Shown here piece after piece: positions 25,445 through 34,797 of a stretch of DNA of 64,000 nucleotides. The position numbers and the translations under genes were made by a program. The stretch comes from Mycolicibacterium frederiksbergense (GTDB lineage Bacteria; Actinomycetota; Actinomycetes; Mycobacteriales; Mycobacteriaceae), in assembly GCF_012223425.1 (NCBI RefSeq), contig NZ_CP038799.1:1922001-1986000 (forward strand), read 5' to 3'. The stretch's first letter is position 1. Every line of letters begins with the position of its first letter. The notes under the pieces are model-generated. The model was not told the origin of the DNA. It saw only the letters and a list, made by a program, of their open reading frames with translations, and made no database searches.

Positions 25445-26672
25445 TCATGTGTTGCACCGCAATCTCGTTGCGGCCGATGACCATGTGATCGTGCTGGCCG
25501 TGCCGGACGCCCTGGCCACACTGCGGCAGCATCGCGAAATCCTCATCACGGACCGCGGCGTGCACCCCCTCGTAGACGGTGTCGTAGAGCGCGCGCATAT
25601 CGTCATCGGTCGCAGGGATGCGTCCCATCCAGCTGTGCCGGACGGTGCAGCGGGTGGGGTCCCCCTCGGGCAGTATGTCGATGATCTCCACGCCGACCGG
25701 GCTGTTGCCAAGGATGAGGTTGGGATACACCCAGTAGATGACGCCCATGTTGGCCGACGGATCGAGCGATGCAGCCGGATCGACCCCTGTTTTCCCCGTC
25801 GCTCCGCTCGCCCCGGTGTCCGCCTCCCCCGTCGCTCCGCTCGCCCCGGTGTCCGCCTTCCCCGTCGCTCCGGTGGCGAGGTTCTTGATCCAGCTGAACG
25901 GAAATCCGATGCGGTGGTGCTTGCCGAACTCGTCGTAGACACCCGTATTGGGCAGGGTGTTCTGGCCGATGAGACTCTCACCGTGCACGAAGGGGAAGTG
26001 GTACCCCTCGGCGAACGCCTCCAAGGCTCCCTTCCAGGACACCTCCGAGGAGAACTCCCGTTCGGTGTGATAGCCGTAGGAGCGGTAATCCCACAGTGCG
26101 AGTTCATCTTTCAGTGGCCCCAGGTGCGCATCCAGATCGATGGTGGCGTCGGCGGTGAGCACGGCCCAGATGAATCCGTAGCGTTCCTCGGACGGCAGTT
26201 CGACCAGGCCATAGTCCTTGACGTCCATCGAGTCGAAGCCGGACTTGCCCGGCACCATGAACAGTTCGCCGGTGTTCTTGTACGTCCACGCGTGGTACGG
26301 ACAGACGAATCTGGCGGCATTACCGGCGCCACAGGCAGGCATGGCACCCCGGTGGCGGCAGTAGTTCAGCAGGACGTGACTCTTGCCGGCCCGGTCCCGG
26401 GTGACCAGGAGCGAATCGCCGAGGACCGTGCGGACCACATAATCGTTGCGCTCCGGGATCTGCGCGGACGGCACGATCGCCAGCGGCACCCTGCGCAGGA
26501 TCTGTGATTCCTCGATCTCGGTGATCTTCGGATCACGGTAGTAGTGCAGCGGCACCTTGAGTTCGCGGTCGGCCATATCCGTGGTGCCGTCCAGGGCGTG
26601 GCGCAGCGCACGGCGGGTCAACTCTTCGTCGGTGCTCTTCACTGGGCTGGTGATCACATTCAGACCATACAT
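25404..26672 (-). CDS. Rieske oxygenase large subunit with an inserted collagen-like repeat
   Basis: This 422-residue protein has a Rieske domain (CRHRGAMPACG...CPYHAWTY) at residues about 105-140 and a mononuclear iron triad in AEGYHFPFVHG (E-x2-H-x4-H). It looks like a ring-hydroxylating dioxygenase alpha subunit. Residues about 266-293 are an insert of Gly-Ala-Thr-rich 11-residue repeats with no counterpart in known oxygenases of this family. The insert follows the SWIKNLATG segment, in a region that is usually a surface loop, so the enzyme may still fold. No beta subunit, ferredoxin or reductase is adjacent. The start at 26672 is uncertain; a GTG at 26657 is possible. Confidence 0.85.
   Translation of the reverse strand: MYGLNVITSPVKSTDEELTRRALRHALDGTTDMADRELKVPLHYYRDPKITEIEESQILRRVPLAIVPSAQIPERNDYVVRTVLGDSLLVTRDRAGKSHVLLNYCRHRGAMPACGAGNAARFVCPYHAWTYKNTGELFMVPGKSGFDSMDVKDYGLVELPSEERYGFIWAVLTADATIDLDAHLGPLKDELALWDYRSYGYHTEREFSSEVSWKGALEAFAEGYHFPFVHGESLIGQNTLPNTGVYDEFGKHHRIGFPFSWIKNLATGATGKADTGASGATGEADTGASGATGKTGVDPAASLDPSANMGVIYWVYPNLILGNSPVGVEIIDILPEGDPTRCTVRHSWMGRIPATDDDMRALYDTVYEGVHAAVRDEDFAMLPQCGQGVRHGQHDHMVIGRNEIAVQHMIKVFAQELGVALG
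25794..25875. repeat. 33-bp tandem repeat, about 2.5 copies, inside the Rieske gene
   Basis: Copies begin at 25794, 25827 and 25860, each with CCCCGTCGCTCCG. The first two are nearly identical over 33 bases and the third is partial, diverging after about 12 bases. The unit is a multiple of three, so the frame is kept and the protein shows an 11-residue repeat (GATGKADTGAS-like). Copy number may vary between strains. Confidence 0.85.
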
Positions 26673-26726
26673 TCATCATTGATTGTGTTGTCAAGACTTC
26701 GACGGAGATCGTGCGACGATCGACCC

Positions 26727-27338
26727 ATGCGCAGGCACGGCTGGTCGGGCGATATCCCGATCGACGACGACGAAGCGGTGAACCGCATCATCGCCGCGAG
26801 TCGCGCCGCCATCGACACCCGCGGAACGGTGAGCGTGTCGGAGGTGGCCCAGACGCTGGGTGTCACCCGGCAGACCATCTACCGCTACTTCCCGACCCAG
26901 GAGACCCTGCTCGCCGCCACCGCAGTCTCCTCGGTGGCGTCCTTCCTCGACCGGCTGGCCGACCGGCTGGGCTCGATCACCGACCCGACCGAGGCCGTTG
27001 TCGAAGGACTGGCCTACACGTTCGAGCAGCTTCCGCACGACAGGTACCTGAGCCTGGTGCTGCAGCCCGGGAAGGCGAGCGCGTTCACCGCGGGGGTCAC
27101 TTCGGATCTGGCGATCGGCTTCGGCCGGTCGATCCTGGAGCGCTTCGACATTGATTGGGCCGCAGCGGGTTTCGTCGACGACACACTCGAAGAACTGGTC
27201 GAGTTCATGCTGCGAACCCTGCAGTCCTTCATCCTCGATCCGGGCCGCCCGGCGCGCACCGGCCGCGATCTGCGGGCCTTCCTGAACTCCTGGATCGCCC
27301 CCGCGGTCCGCGCCCACGCGAGCGAGCGCACATGGTGA
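26727..27338 (+). CDS. TetR-family regulator
   Basis: This 203-residue protein has a TetR helix-turn-helix with VSEVAQTLGVTRQTIYRYFPTQETLL at about residues 37-62. The C-terminal domain is helical with no assigned ligand. It is divergent from the Rieske oxygenase gene (54 bases apart), so that gene is the probable target. Its stop overlaps the start of the LacI gene by seven bases, which places an oxygenase regulator and a sugar regulator in one transcript; this may be chance or may give coupled control. Confidence 0.82.
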   Translation: MRRHGWSGDIPIDDDEAVNRIIAASRAAIDTRGTVSVSEVAQTLGVTRQTIYRYFPTQETLLAATAVSSVASFLDRLADRLGSITDPTEAVVEGLAYTFEQLPHDRYLSLVLQPGKASAFTAGVTSDLAIGFGRSILERFDIDWAAAGFVDDTLEELVEFMLRTLQSFILDPGRPARTGRDLRAFLNSWIAPAVRAHASERTW

Positions 27339-28333
27339 GCATCCGAGAGGTCGCCGCGGCGGCGGCCGTGTCGGTCGGCACGGTGTCCAATGTGCTCAAT
27401 TCACCCGACAAGGTGTCCCCGGCCACCGTCGCGCGGGTACAGGCCGCCATCGACGAACTCGGGTTCGTCCGCAACGACGCCGCCCGCCAACTCAAGGCCG
27501 GCCGGTCCCGCTGCGTCGGTCTGGTCGTCCTGGACGTCGGCAACCCGTTCTTCACCGATATCGCCCGCGGCGCCGGGGCCCGGGCCACCGAACACAATCT
27601 GACCCTGCTGTTGGGCACCTCCGATGACGACCCGCAGCGGGAGCGCTCCTACATCGACGCATTCGACGAGCAGCGGGTGTTCGGATTGCTGGTGTCCCCC
27701 GTCGGCGACGACTTCGACCGCCTCGACGCGCTGCGCCGGCGCGGCACTCCCGTCGTCCTCGTCGACCGTGACGGGTCGGGCACCGATTTCGACTCGGTCG
27801 CGGTCGACGATATTGCCGGAGGCACGCTGGCCGCGGAGCATCTGGCCGGGATAGGGCGGCGGCGGATCGCCTTCGTCGGTGGGCCCCCCGAACTGCGCCA
27901 GGTCCGCGACCGCCTGCAGGGTGCCCGAAACGCCTTGCAGCAGGTCCCGGATGCCGAACTGGAGGTCATCTCGACACCGGCACTGACGGTGCTGGCCGGC
28001 CGCGCGGTGGGTGAGCAGATCCGCGACCGACCGGCATCGAGCCGGCCCGACGGGATCTTCTGCGCCAACGATCTGGTGGCCATCGGCGTGCTCCAGGCAC
28101 TTGCCCTGATGGGCGATGTGACGGTGCCCGGACACATCGCGCTGGTGGGCTACGACGATATCGAGTTCGCCCGCTCCGCCGTGGTGCCGTTGACCTCGGT
28201 GCGCCAGCCCAGTATCGAAATCGGCAGCACTGCAATCGATCTGCTGATCAAGGCGACCGACAATGCCGGACGCCATCCTCGTCATGTCCTGTTCCAGCCC
28301 GAGCTGGTGACCCGGCTCTCGACACGGGCGTGA
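27332..28333 (+). CDS. LacI-family repressor of the rhamnose operon
   Basis: This 333-residue protein begins MVSIREVAAAAAVSVGTVSNVLN, the LacI helix-turn-helix and hinge, then has a periplasmic-binding-like effector domain with VGLVVLDVGNPFFTD and DGIFCANDLVAIG. The ligand is most likely L-rhamnose or a catabolic derivative, judged from the operon that follows 91 bases downstream. A perfect palindromic operator (28396-28411) sits in that gap. The start at 27332 overlaps the TetR end. Confidence 0.85.
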   Translation: MVSIREVAAAAAVSVGTVSNVLNSPDKVSPATVARVQAAIDELGFVRNDAARQLKAGRSRCVGLVVLDVGNPFFTDIARGAGARATEHNLTLLLGTSDDDPQRERSYIDAFDEQRVFGLLVSPVGDDFDRLDALRRRGTPVVLVDRDGSGTDFDSVAVDDIAGGTLAAEHLAGIGRRRIAFVGGPPELRQVRDRLQGARNALQQVPDAELEVISTPALTVLAGRAVGEQIRDRPASSRPDGIFCANDLVAIGVLQALALMGDVTVPGHIALVGYDDIEFARSAVVPLTSVRQPSIEIGSTAIDLLIKATDNAGRHPRHVLFQPELVTRLSTRA

Positions 28334-28395
28334 ACCGGGCACAACGGGGCGCTTGACGCGTCGGCGGTCACGTCCTATTGCTGCCCCCATCACAA

Positions 28396-28411
28396 ATTGA
28401 AACGTTTCAAT
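28396..28411. promoter_or_regulatory. LacI-type operator of the rhamnose operon
   Basis: ATTGAAACGTTTCAAT is a perfect 16-base palindrome with the central CG typical of LacI-family operators. It lies 13 bases upstream of the rhaM start, between the repressor gene and the operon it should control. Confidence 0.85.
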
Positions 28412-28424
28412 CAGGGAGTGGCGA

Positions 28425-28751
28425 ATGGACGACATCCAACGCGTGTGCTTTGTGATGCACCTGAAGCCCGACCGCGTCGACGACTACCTCGAGGCGCACA
28501 CCGAGGTCTGGCCCGAGATGCTCGACGCACTGCGTGCCGCCGGCTGGCGCAACTACTCGTTGTTCCTGCGCCCGGACGAGGGCATGGTGGTGGGCTATCT
28601 GGAGACCGACGATTTCGCCCGCGCCACCGCCGAGATGAGCCGGACCGCGATCAACGACACGTGGCAGGAGCAGATGGCTCAGTACTTCCGCACCGAGGCC
28701 CACCCCGACAGCAGCCTCGAGCTGCTCACCGAGTACTTCCATCTGGCTTGA
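28425..28751 (+). CDS. rhaM: L-rhamnose mutarotase
   Basis: This 108-residue protein matches RhaM in length and pattern: RVCFVMHLKPDRVDDYLEAHTEVWPEML at the start, with the catalytic-region His, and the WRNYSLFLR and TYFRTEA-like segments later. It interconverts alpha and beta anomers of L-rhamnose so that the isomerase gets its substrate. It is the first gene of the rhamnose operon, just downstream of a LacI-type operator. Confidence 0.9.
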   Translation: MDDIQRVCFVMHLKPDRVDDYLEAHTEVWPEMLDALRAAGWRNYSLFLRPDEGMVVGYLETDDFARATAEMSRTAINDTWQEQMAQYFRTEAHPDSSLELLTEYFHLA

Positions 28752-28782
28752 TCATCCCCTTCTGCACAGGACTAGGACACCC

Positions 28783-30099
28783 ATGAAAATCGGAGCGCGC
28801 TCCACCACCGGCTGGCGGGCGACCATCTCGGTCGCCATGTCGAACTACATCGAGGCCGGATCGATCATCGCGATCGCCACCAGCCTCGGGTTCTGGCAGG
28901 CCGAGTTCGGCATCAGCAACTTCGCCGTCGGACTGCTGGCGGCCCTGAGCGCCAACGCTTTCGGTGCCGCCATCGGTGCCGCGATCGGCGGGCCGCTCTG
29001 CGACCGCTTCGGCCGCAAGGCCATCTACACCTACGACCTGGTGGTGTACATGGCGGGCGTGCTGCTGGCCGCGTTCGCGATGAACTTCACCATGCTGCTG
29101 GCGGCGTTCATCATCACCGGTATCGCCGTCGGCGCCGGAGTGCCCGCCTCCTGGACCTATATCGCCGAGCAGGCGCCGTCGGGCGAGCGCGCCAAGCACG
29201 TGGGCACCGCCCAGCTGGCCTGGTCGGTCGGGCCGTTCATCGGCTTCGCGCTCGCCGCCGCGCTGGCCCCGCTGGAACTGCTCGGGTCGCGCATCATCTT
29301 CGTGCACCTGTTCGTCGTCGCCGCGATCGTCTGGTGGATCCGGCAGGGCCTGGCCGAATCGCAGATCTGGAAAGAGGAAGCCGTCGACGAGAGCCGCGAG
29401 CTGCAGTCCTCGGTGGGCGCACGGGGTGTGCGCGGCCTGTTCTCCCGCAAGGTCAACATCACCGCCCTGTTGTTCCTCGGCGGCATCTACCTGTTCTGGA
29501 ACACCGTGGCGGGCCAGGCCGGTATCTTCATGCCGCGCGTCTATGACACCGCCGGCCTGCACAGCCCCGTGCAGCAGAACCTGCTGCAGGTGCTGGTGTG
29601 GGGTTGCACCGTGGCCGCCACCTACTTCGGATTCATGCGCTATGCCGACCGGGTCTCTCAGCGCGCCCTCTACATCTTCGGTGCCGCACTCGGGATCGTC
29701 GGCTGGATCGTGCTGGTTGCCTTCACCGACAGCGGCATCTCCACCATGCTGATCTTCGCTGTGCTGTGGGGTATTTCGGCGGGCATCGGCTGCCAGGCCT
29801 TCTACAGCCTGTGGGCCAGCGAGCTGTTCGCCACCCCGTACCGGGCCAGCGCCCAGGGCATCATGTTCTTCGTGGTGCGCACCGCCACCGGCCTGCTCAG
29901 CTACTTCTTCCCCACCATGCTCGCCGCGACCGGCCTGACCACCGTCGGCATCCTGTTGGTCGGACTGCTGACCGTCGCCCTGATCATCGGCGCCGTCTGG
30001 GCGCCCAAGACACAGGGTAAGTCGTTGCAGCAGATCGAGTCCGAGCGCTACGGGGCACCTGTCAGCGCGCCGGCACAAGCTCCCTACACCGCAGTCTGA
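28783..30099 (+). CDS. MFS transporter, probable L-rhamnose importer
   Basis: This 438-residue membrane protein has about 12 hydrophobic segments and the MFS loop motif GGPLCDRFGRK between TM2 and TM3. Its closest general type is the sugar/metabolite proton symporter group. Its position as the second gene in a rhamnose operon, with no other transporter in it, makes L-rhamnose the likely substrate; that specificity is inference. The C-terminal tail is hydrophilic and Ala/Pro-rich. Confidence 0.8.
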   Translation: MKIGARSTTGWRATISVAMSNYIEAGSIIAIATSLGFWQAEFGISNFAVGLLAALSANAFGAAIGAAIGGPLCDRFGRKAIYTYDLVVYMAGVLLAAFAMNFTMLLAAFIITGIAVGAGVPASWTYIAEQAPSGERAKHVGTAQLAWSVGPFIGFALAAALAPLELLGSRIIFVHLFVVAAIVWWIRQGLAESQIWKEEAVDESRELQSSVGARGVRGLFSRKVNITALLFLGGIYLFWNTVAGQAGIFMPRVYDTAGLHSPVQQNLLQVLVWGCTVAATYFGFMRYADRVSQRALYIFGAALGIVGWIVLVAFTDSGISTMLIFAVLWGISAGIGCQAFYSLWASELFATPYRASAQGIMFFVVRTATGLLSYFFPTMLAATGLTTVGILLVGLLTVALIIGAVWAPKTQGKSLQQIESERYGAPVSAPAQAPYTAV

Positions 30100-30110
30100 G
30101 GAACCCGCAG

Positions 30111-31259
30111 ATGACTACCGCACTGGATAATCTCGCCATCGAACTGCCTTCCTGGGCATTCGGGAACTCCGGCACCCGTTTCAAGGTGTTCGGCACCCCG
30201 GGCACCCCGCGCACCATCGAGGAGAAGCTCGCCGACGCTGCCACCGTGCACCGGCTGACTGGGTTGGCACCGTCCGTGGCCCTGCACATTCCATGGGACA
30301 CCGTCGACGACTACGCCGCACTCGGACGCTACGCCGGCGACCTCGGGGTCCGGTTGGGCACCATCAACTCCAACACCTTCCAGGACGACGACTACAAGTT
30401 CGGCAGCCTCACCCACACCGACAAGGCTGTGCGGCAGAAGGCCATCGACCACCACCTGGGCTGCATCGAGGTGATGAACGAAACCGGTTCCCGCGACCTG
30501 AAGATCTGGCTGGCCGATGGCACCAACTACCCCGGCCAGGGCGACATCCGCGGCCGCCAGGACCGGCTGGCCGAATCGCTGGCCGCCATCTACCAGCACA
30601 TCGGCGCCGACCAGCGGCTGGTGCTGGAGTACAAGTTCTTCGAACCCGCCATGTACGCCACCGATGTGCCGGATTGGGGCACCTCCTATGCCCATGTCAC
30701 GGCGCTCGGCGAACGGGCCAAGGTCTGCCTGGACACCGGACACCACGCGCCGGGCACCAATATCGAGTTCATCGTCGCCCAACTGTTGCGGTTGGGAAAG
30801 CTCGGCTCCTTCGACTTCAACTCGCGGTTCTACGCCGACGATGACCTGATCGTGGGCGCGGCCGATCCGTTCCAGCTGTTCCGGATCATGTTCGAGGTGA
30901 TCCGCGGCGGCGGGTTGGAATCCGGATCGGATCTCGCCCTCATGCTCGACCAGTGTCACAACGTCGAAGAGAAGATCCCCGGCCAGATCCGCTCGGTGCT
31001 CAACGTCCAGGAGATGACGGCGCGGGCCGGGCTGGTGGACACCGAGGCACTGACCGCTGCCCAGGAAACCGGAGATGTACTGGGCGCCAACGAGATCTTC
31101 ATGAACGCGTTCTACACCGACGTCCGTCCCATGCTCGCCGAGCGCCGCGCCGCCCAGGGCCTCCCCGCGGACCCGATGGCCGCTTTTCGCGACAGCGGCT
31201 ACCAGGACACCATCAACGCCGAGCGGGTCGGCGGAACTCAATCCTCGTGGGGAGCATAG
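30111..31259 (+). CDS. rhaI: L-rhamnose isomerase (RhaI type)
   Basis: This 382-residue enzyme belongs to the xylose-isomerase-like TIM-barrel isomerases of the Pseudomonas stutzeri RhaI type rather than Escherichia coli RhaA. Recognisable segments are VALHIPWDTVDDY, KIWLADGTNYPGQGD, VLEYKFFEPAMY and CLDTGHHAPGTNIE, which supply the metal ligands Glu, Asp and His. It converts L-rhamnose to L-rhamnulose with a divalent metal. It starts 11 bases after the transporter. Confidence 0.92.
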   Translation: MTTALDNLAIELPSWAFGNSGTRFKVFGTPGTPRTIEEKLADAATVHRLTGLAPSVALHIPWDTVDDYAALGRYAGDLGVRLGTINSNTFQDDDYKFGSLTHTDKAVRQKAIDHHLGCIEVMNETGSRDLKIWLADGTNYPGQGDIRGRQDRLAESLAAIYQHIGADQRLVLEYKFFEPAMYATDVPDWGTSYAHVTALGERAKVCLDTGHHAPGTNIEFIVAQLLRLGKLGSFDFNSRFYADDDLIVGAADPFQLFRIMFEVIRGGGLESGSDLALMLDQCHNVEEKIPGQIRSVLNVQEMTARAGLVDTEALTAAQETGDVLGANEIFMNAFYTDVRPMLAERRAAQGLPADPMAAFRDSGYQDTINAERVGGTQSSWGA

Positions 31260-31261
31260 GT

Positions 31262-33301
31262 ATGGCCAACAACACCACCGTCGCCGATCTGATCGCACGC
31301 TCCAATGCGCTCGGTTCGGACCCGAAGAACACCAACTACGCGGGCGGCAACACCTCGGCCAAGGGCACCGATACCGACCCGGTGACCGGTGAGAACGTCG
31401 ACCTGTTGTGGGTCAAGGGATCCGGTGGCGACCTGGGTACCCTCACCGAGAACGGACTGGCCGTGCTGCGGCTGGACCGCATGCGCGCCCTCGTCGACGT
31501 CTACCCCGGCGTGGACCGTGAGGACGAGATGGTCGCGGCGTTCGACTACTGCCTGCACGGTAAGGGCGGCGCCGCACCGTCGATCGACACCGCGATGCAC
31601 GGGCTGGTCGATGCCGCACACGTCGACCACCTGCACCCCGACTCCGGTATCGCCATCGCCACCGCGGCCGACGGAGAAGCGCTGACGAGCAAGATCTTCG
31701 GTGACCGGGTGGCGTGGGTGCCGTGGCGCCGTCCGGGATTCCAGCTGGGCCTGGACATCGCCGAGATCAAGAAGGCCAACCCGCAGGCAATCGGCTGCAT
31801 CCTCGGCGGGCACGGCATCACCGCCTGGGGCGAAACCTCGGACGAGGCCAAGGCCAACTCGCTGGAGATCATCCGCGCCGCCGAGGAGTACATCCGCGCC
31901 AACGGTGCGGAGCAGCCCTTCGGCGCGCCGCTGGACGGGTACGCCGCACTGGCGGAGCCGCAGCGACGCGCCAAGGCCGCCGCGCTGGCCCCGTTCATCC
32001 GTGGCCTGGCCTCCGCGGACCGCCCCCAGGTCGGACATTTCACCGATGTCGCCCCGGTACTCGAATTCCTCGGCGCCACCGAGCATCCCCGACTGGCCGG
32101 GCTCGGTACCAGCTGCCCCGACCACTTCCTGCGCACCAAGGTCAAGCCGCTGGTGCTCGACCTGCCCGCCGGCGCCGGCATCGAGGAAAGCAAGGCACGC
32201 CTGACCGAACTGCATGAGCAGTACCGCGCCGACTACCAGTCCTACTACGAGCGCTACGCCACCGCCGACAGTCCCGCGATGCGGGGCGCCGACCCGGCGA
32301 TCGTGCTGATCCCCGGCGTCGGAATGTTCAGCTACGGCAAGGACAAGCAGACCGCGCGGGTCGCCGGCGAGTTCTACCTCAACGCCATCAATGTGATGCG
32401 CGGCGCCGAGGCAATCTCCAGCTACGCGCCCATCGACGAGTCGGAGAAGTTCCGCATCGAGTACTGGGCACTGGAAGAGGCAAAGCTGGCCCGCATGCCC
32501 AAGCCGAGGCCCCTGGCCACCCGCATCGCGCTGGTGACCGGCGCCGCGTCGGGGATCGGCAAGGCCATCGCCACCCGACTCGCGGCCGAGGGCGCCTGCG
32601 TGGTCATCGCCGATCTGGACGCCGGCAAAGCCGCCGAGACCGCGGCCGAGATCGGCAATGCCGATGTCGCCATCGGTATCGCTGCGGACGTCACCGACGA
32701 GGACGCGGTACAGGCCGCCATCGACGCCAGCTCATTGGCCTTCGGCGGTATCGACATCGTGGTCAACAACGCCGGGCTGTCACTGTCGAAGTCGTTGTTG
32801 GACACCACCGCAGCGGACTGGGATCTGCAGCACAACGTGATGGCCCGCGGCTCCTTCCTGGTCTCCAAGGCCGCCGCGCGCGCCCTGATCGACCAGAAGC
32901 TGGGCGGTGACATCATCTACATCTCCTCGAAGAACTCGGTGTTCGCCGGACCGAACAACATCGCCTACTCGGCCACCAAGGCCGACCAGGCCCATCAGGT
33001 TCGGCTGCTCGCCGCCGAACTCGGCGAGCACGGGGTGAAGGTCAACGGCATCAACCCCGACGGCGTGGTGCGCGGTTCGGGAATCTTCGCCGGCGGCTGG
33101 GGCGCCAAGCGCGCCGCGGTGTACGGAGTGCCCGAGGAGGAGCTCGGCGCCTACTACGCCCAGCGCACCCTGCTCAAACGCGAAGTGCTGCCAGAGAATA
33201 TCGCCAACGCCGCGTTCGCGCTGTGCACCAGCGACTTCTCGCACACCACGGGGCTGCACGTACCGGTCGACGCCGGCGTCGCCGCAGCCTTCCTCAGGTG
33301 A
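31262..33301 (+). CDS. Bifunctional L-rhamnulose-1-phosphate aldolase / short-chain dehydrogenase
   Basis: This 679-residue fusion has an N-terminal class II (RhaD/FucA-like) aldolase domain: NYAGGNTSAKG, HVDHLHPDSG with zinc-binding His residues, and GGHGITAWGET. The C-terminal 250 residues are an SDR with RIALVTGAASGIGKAIA, NNAGLS and the YSATK catalytic motif. The aldolase yields dihydroxyacetone phosphate and L-lactaldehyde; the SDR part probably oxidises L-lactaldehyde. The whole protein is the standard actinobacterial and firmicute version of this step. It starts three bases after the isomerase stop and overlaps the kinase start by one base. Confidence 0.9.
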   Translation: MANNTTVADLIARSNALGSDPKNTNYAGGNTSAKGTDTDPVTGENVDLLWVKGSGGDLGTLTENGLAVLRLDRMRALVDVYPGVDREDEMVAAFDYCLHGKGGAAPSIDTAMHGLVDAAHVDHLHPDSGIAIATAADGEALTSKIFGDRVAWVPWRRPGFQLGLDIAEIKKANPQAIGCILGGHGITAWGETSDEAKANSLEIIRAAEEYIRANGAEQPFGAPLDGYAALAEPQRRAKAAALAPFIRGLASADRPQVGHFTDVAPVLEFLGATEHPRLAGLGTSCPDHFLRTKVKPLVLDLPAGAGIEESKARLTELHEQYRADYQSYYERYATADSPAMRGADPAIVLIPGVGMFSYGKDKQTARVAGEFYLNAINVMRGAEAISSYAPIDESEKFRIEYWALEEAKLARMPKPRPLATRIALVTGAASGIGKAIATRLAAEGACVVIADLDAGKAAETAAEIGNADVAIGIAADVTDEDAVQAAIDASSLAFGGIDIVVNNAGLSLSKSLLDTTAADWDLQHNVMARGSFLVSKAAARALIDQKLGGDIIYISSKNSVFAGPNNIAYSATKADQAHQVRLLAAELGEHGVKVNGINPDGVVRGSGIFAGGWGAKRAAVYGVPEEELGAYYAQRTLLKREVLPENIANAAFALCTSDFSHTTGLHVPVDAGVAAAFLR

Positions 33302-34797
33302 TGCGGTCCGGTCAGGTCGCCGCCATCGACCTGGGCGCGACCAGCGGCCGGGTGATGCTCGCGGACATCGGGCCGGGCCGGCTGAAATTGGAACAGGTCG
33401 CCCGCTTCGCCAATGATCCGGTGCACCTGTGGAACGGCCGTCGCACCGCCCTGCACTGGGATGTCCCGGGGCTGTTCCGGGAAGCTTGTGCCGGACTGGC
33501 CGAAGCGGGAAGGCGGTCGGACAACCTGGTCGCCGTCGGCATCGATTCGTGGGCCGTCGACTACGGCCTGCTACGGGGCGGTGCGCTGGCCTCGCTGCCC
33601 TACCACTACCGCGATTCCCGCACCGACGGCGGCGTGTGTGCGGTGCACCGCACGATCGACCCCGCCGAGTTGTACGCCCGCAACGGCCTGCAGTTCCTCC
33701 CCTTCACCACGATCTATCAGCTGGCCGCCGAAAAGGCCGGTGGTCAGCTCGATCTCGCGGATCGTGCACTTCTGATACCCGATCTGATCGGGTATTGGCT
33801 CACCGGCCGCCAGGTCACCGAACGCACGAACGCCTCGACGACCGGTCTGCTACGCACCACCGGTGAGTGGGACGATGATCTCGCCGTCCGGTTGGGGCTG
33901 CGCCCGGACCTGTTCCCCGCCCTGGTCGAACCCGGTCACGAGTTGGGCCCGCTGCTCGGCGAGGTGGCCGATTCCCTCGGCCTCACACCGGCCACCACGG
34001 TCACCACCGTCGCCTCGCACGACACCGCCTCCGCTGTCGTCGCGGTCCCGATGGATTCCGGCAGCGCCGCCTATATCTCCTGCGGCACCTGGGGATTGGT
34101 CGGGGTGGAGGTCGGCTCTCCGGTGGTCACCGAGGCCGGCCGGGAAGCGAACTTCACCAACGAGGTCGGCGCCGACGGCCGGATCCGCTACCTGCACAAC
34201 GTGATGGGGCTCTGGCTGCTCAGCGAGACCGTCCGGCAGTACCAGCGCGAGGGCTACCGCGCCGACCTGTCCGAGCTGCTGGCCCAAGCCGGTGAGGTAC
34301 GCGCCACCTTCGACGACTTCGATACCGCAGACCCACGGTTCCTGGCCCCCGGCGACATGCCCGCCCGGATCCGCGACTGGTACGACGAGCGGGGTCTGCA
34401 GGTCCCGGTGACCCGACCCGGAGTTGTCCGGGCGATCGTGGAAAGCCTGGCCGCGGCATTCGCCGACGGGGTGCGCCGGGCCGCCGAGCTATCCGGTACA
34501 CCGGTGCGCACGGTGCACATCGTGGGCGGCGGATCCCAGAACAGACTGTTGTGCCAGCTGACCGCCGATCGGGCCGGGCTGCCCGTGCTGGCCGGCCCGG
34601 TAGAGGCCACCGCACTGGGCAATGTGCTGATCAGCGCGCGCGCCCACCACCTGGTCGATGGCGATCTCGAGGCGCTGCGCCATATCGTTGCCACCAGGTT
34701 CCCGCCCCAGCAGTACACACCCCGCACCCGGCGCACCCGCATCGCGCGTACGGTCGGGCCAGGAAAGCGCATCGGCGTGAAAGAGGTCCTGTCATGA
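33301..34797 (+). CDS. rhaB: Rhamnulokinase
   Basis: This 498-residue FGGY-family kinase starts [22 protein letters not shown], the ATPase phosphate-1 motif. It has [12 protein letters not shown] and [15 protein letters not shown] in the N- and C-terminal lobes and HIVGGGSQN late, as in RhaB. It phosphorylates L-rhamnulose to the 1-phosphate, the substrate of the aldolase fusion. Its ATG overlaps the previous stop by one base (TGATG). Confidence 0.9.
   Translation: MRSGQVAAIDLGATSGRVMLADIGPGRLKLEQVARFANDPVHLWNGRRTALHWDVPGLFREACAGLAEAGRRSDNLVAVGIDSWAVDYGLLRGGALASLPYHYRDSRTDGGVCAVHRTIDPAELYARNGLQFLPFTTIYQLAAEKAGGQLDLADRALLIPDLIGYWLTGRQVTERTNASTTGLLRTTGEWDDDLAVRLGLRPDLFPALVEPGHELGPLLGEVADSLGLTPATTVTTVASHDTASAVVAVPMDSGSAAYISCGTWGLVGVEVGSPVVTEAGREANFTNEVGADGRIRYLHNVMGLWLLSETVRQYQREGYRADLSELLAQAGEVRATFDDFDTADPRFLAPGDMPARIRDWYDERGLQVPVTRPGVVRAIVESLAAAFADGVRRAAELSGTPVRTVHIVGGGSQNRLLCQLTADRAGLPVLAGPVEATALGNVLISARAHHLVDGDLEALRHIVATRFPPQQYTPRTRRTRIARTVGPGKRIGVKEVLS

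Noticed and set aside
25794..25875. The tandem repeat as a CRISPR-like array
   Set aside because: The units are contiguous with no spacers and lie in frame inside a coding gene.
28726..30078. A 450-codon open frame on the minus strand
   Set aside because: It mirrors the MFS transporter gene and is full of Gly, Asp, His and Gln without any domain, as expected for an antisense shadow.
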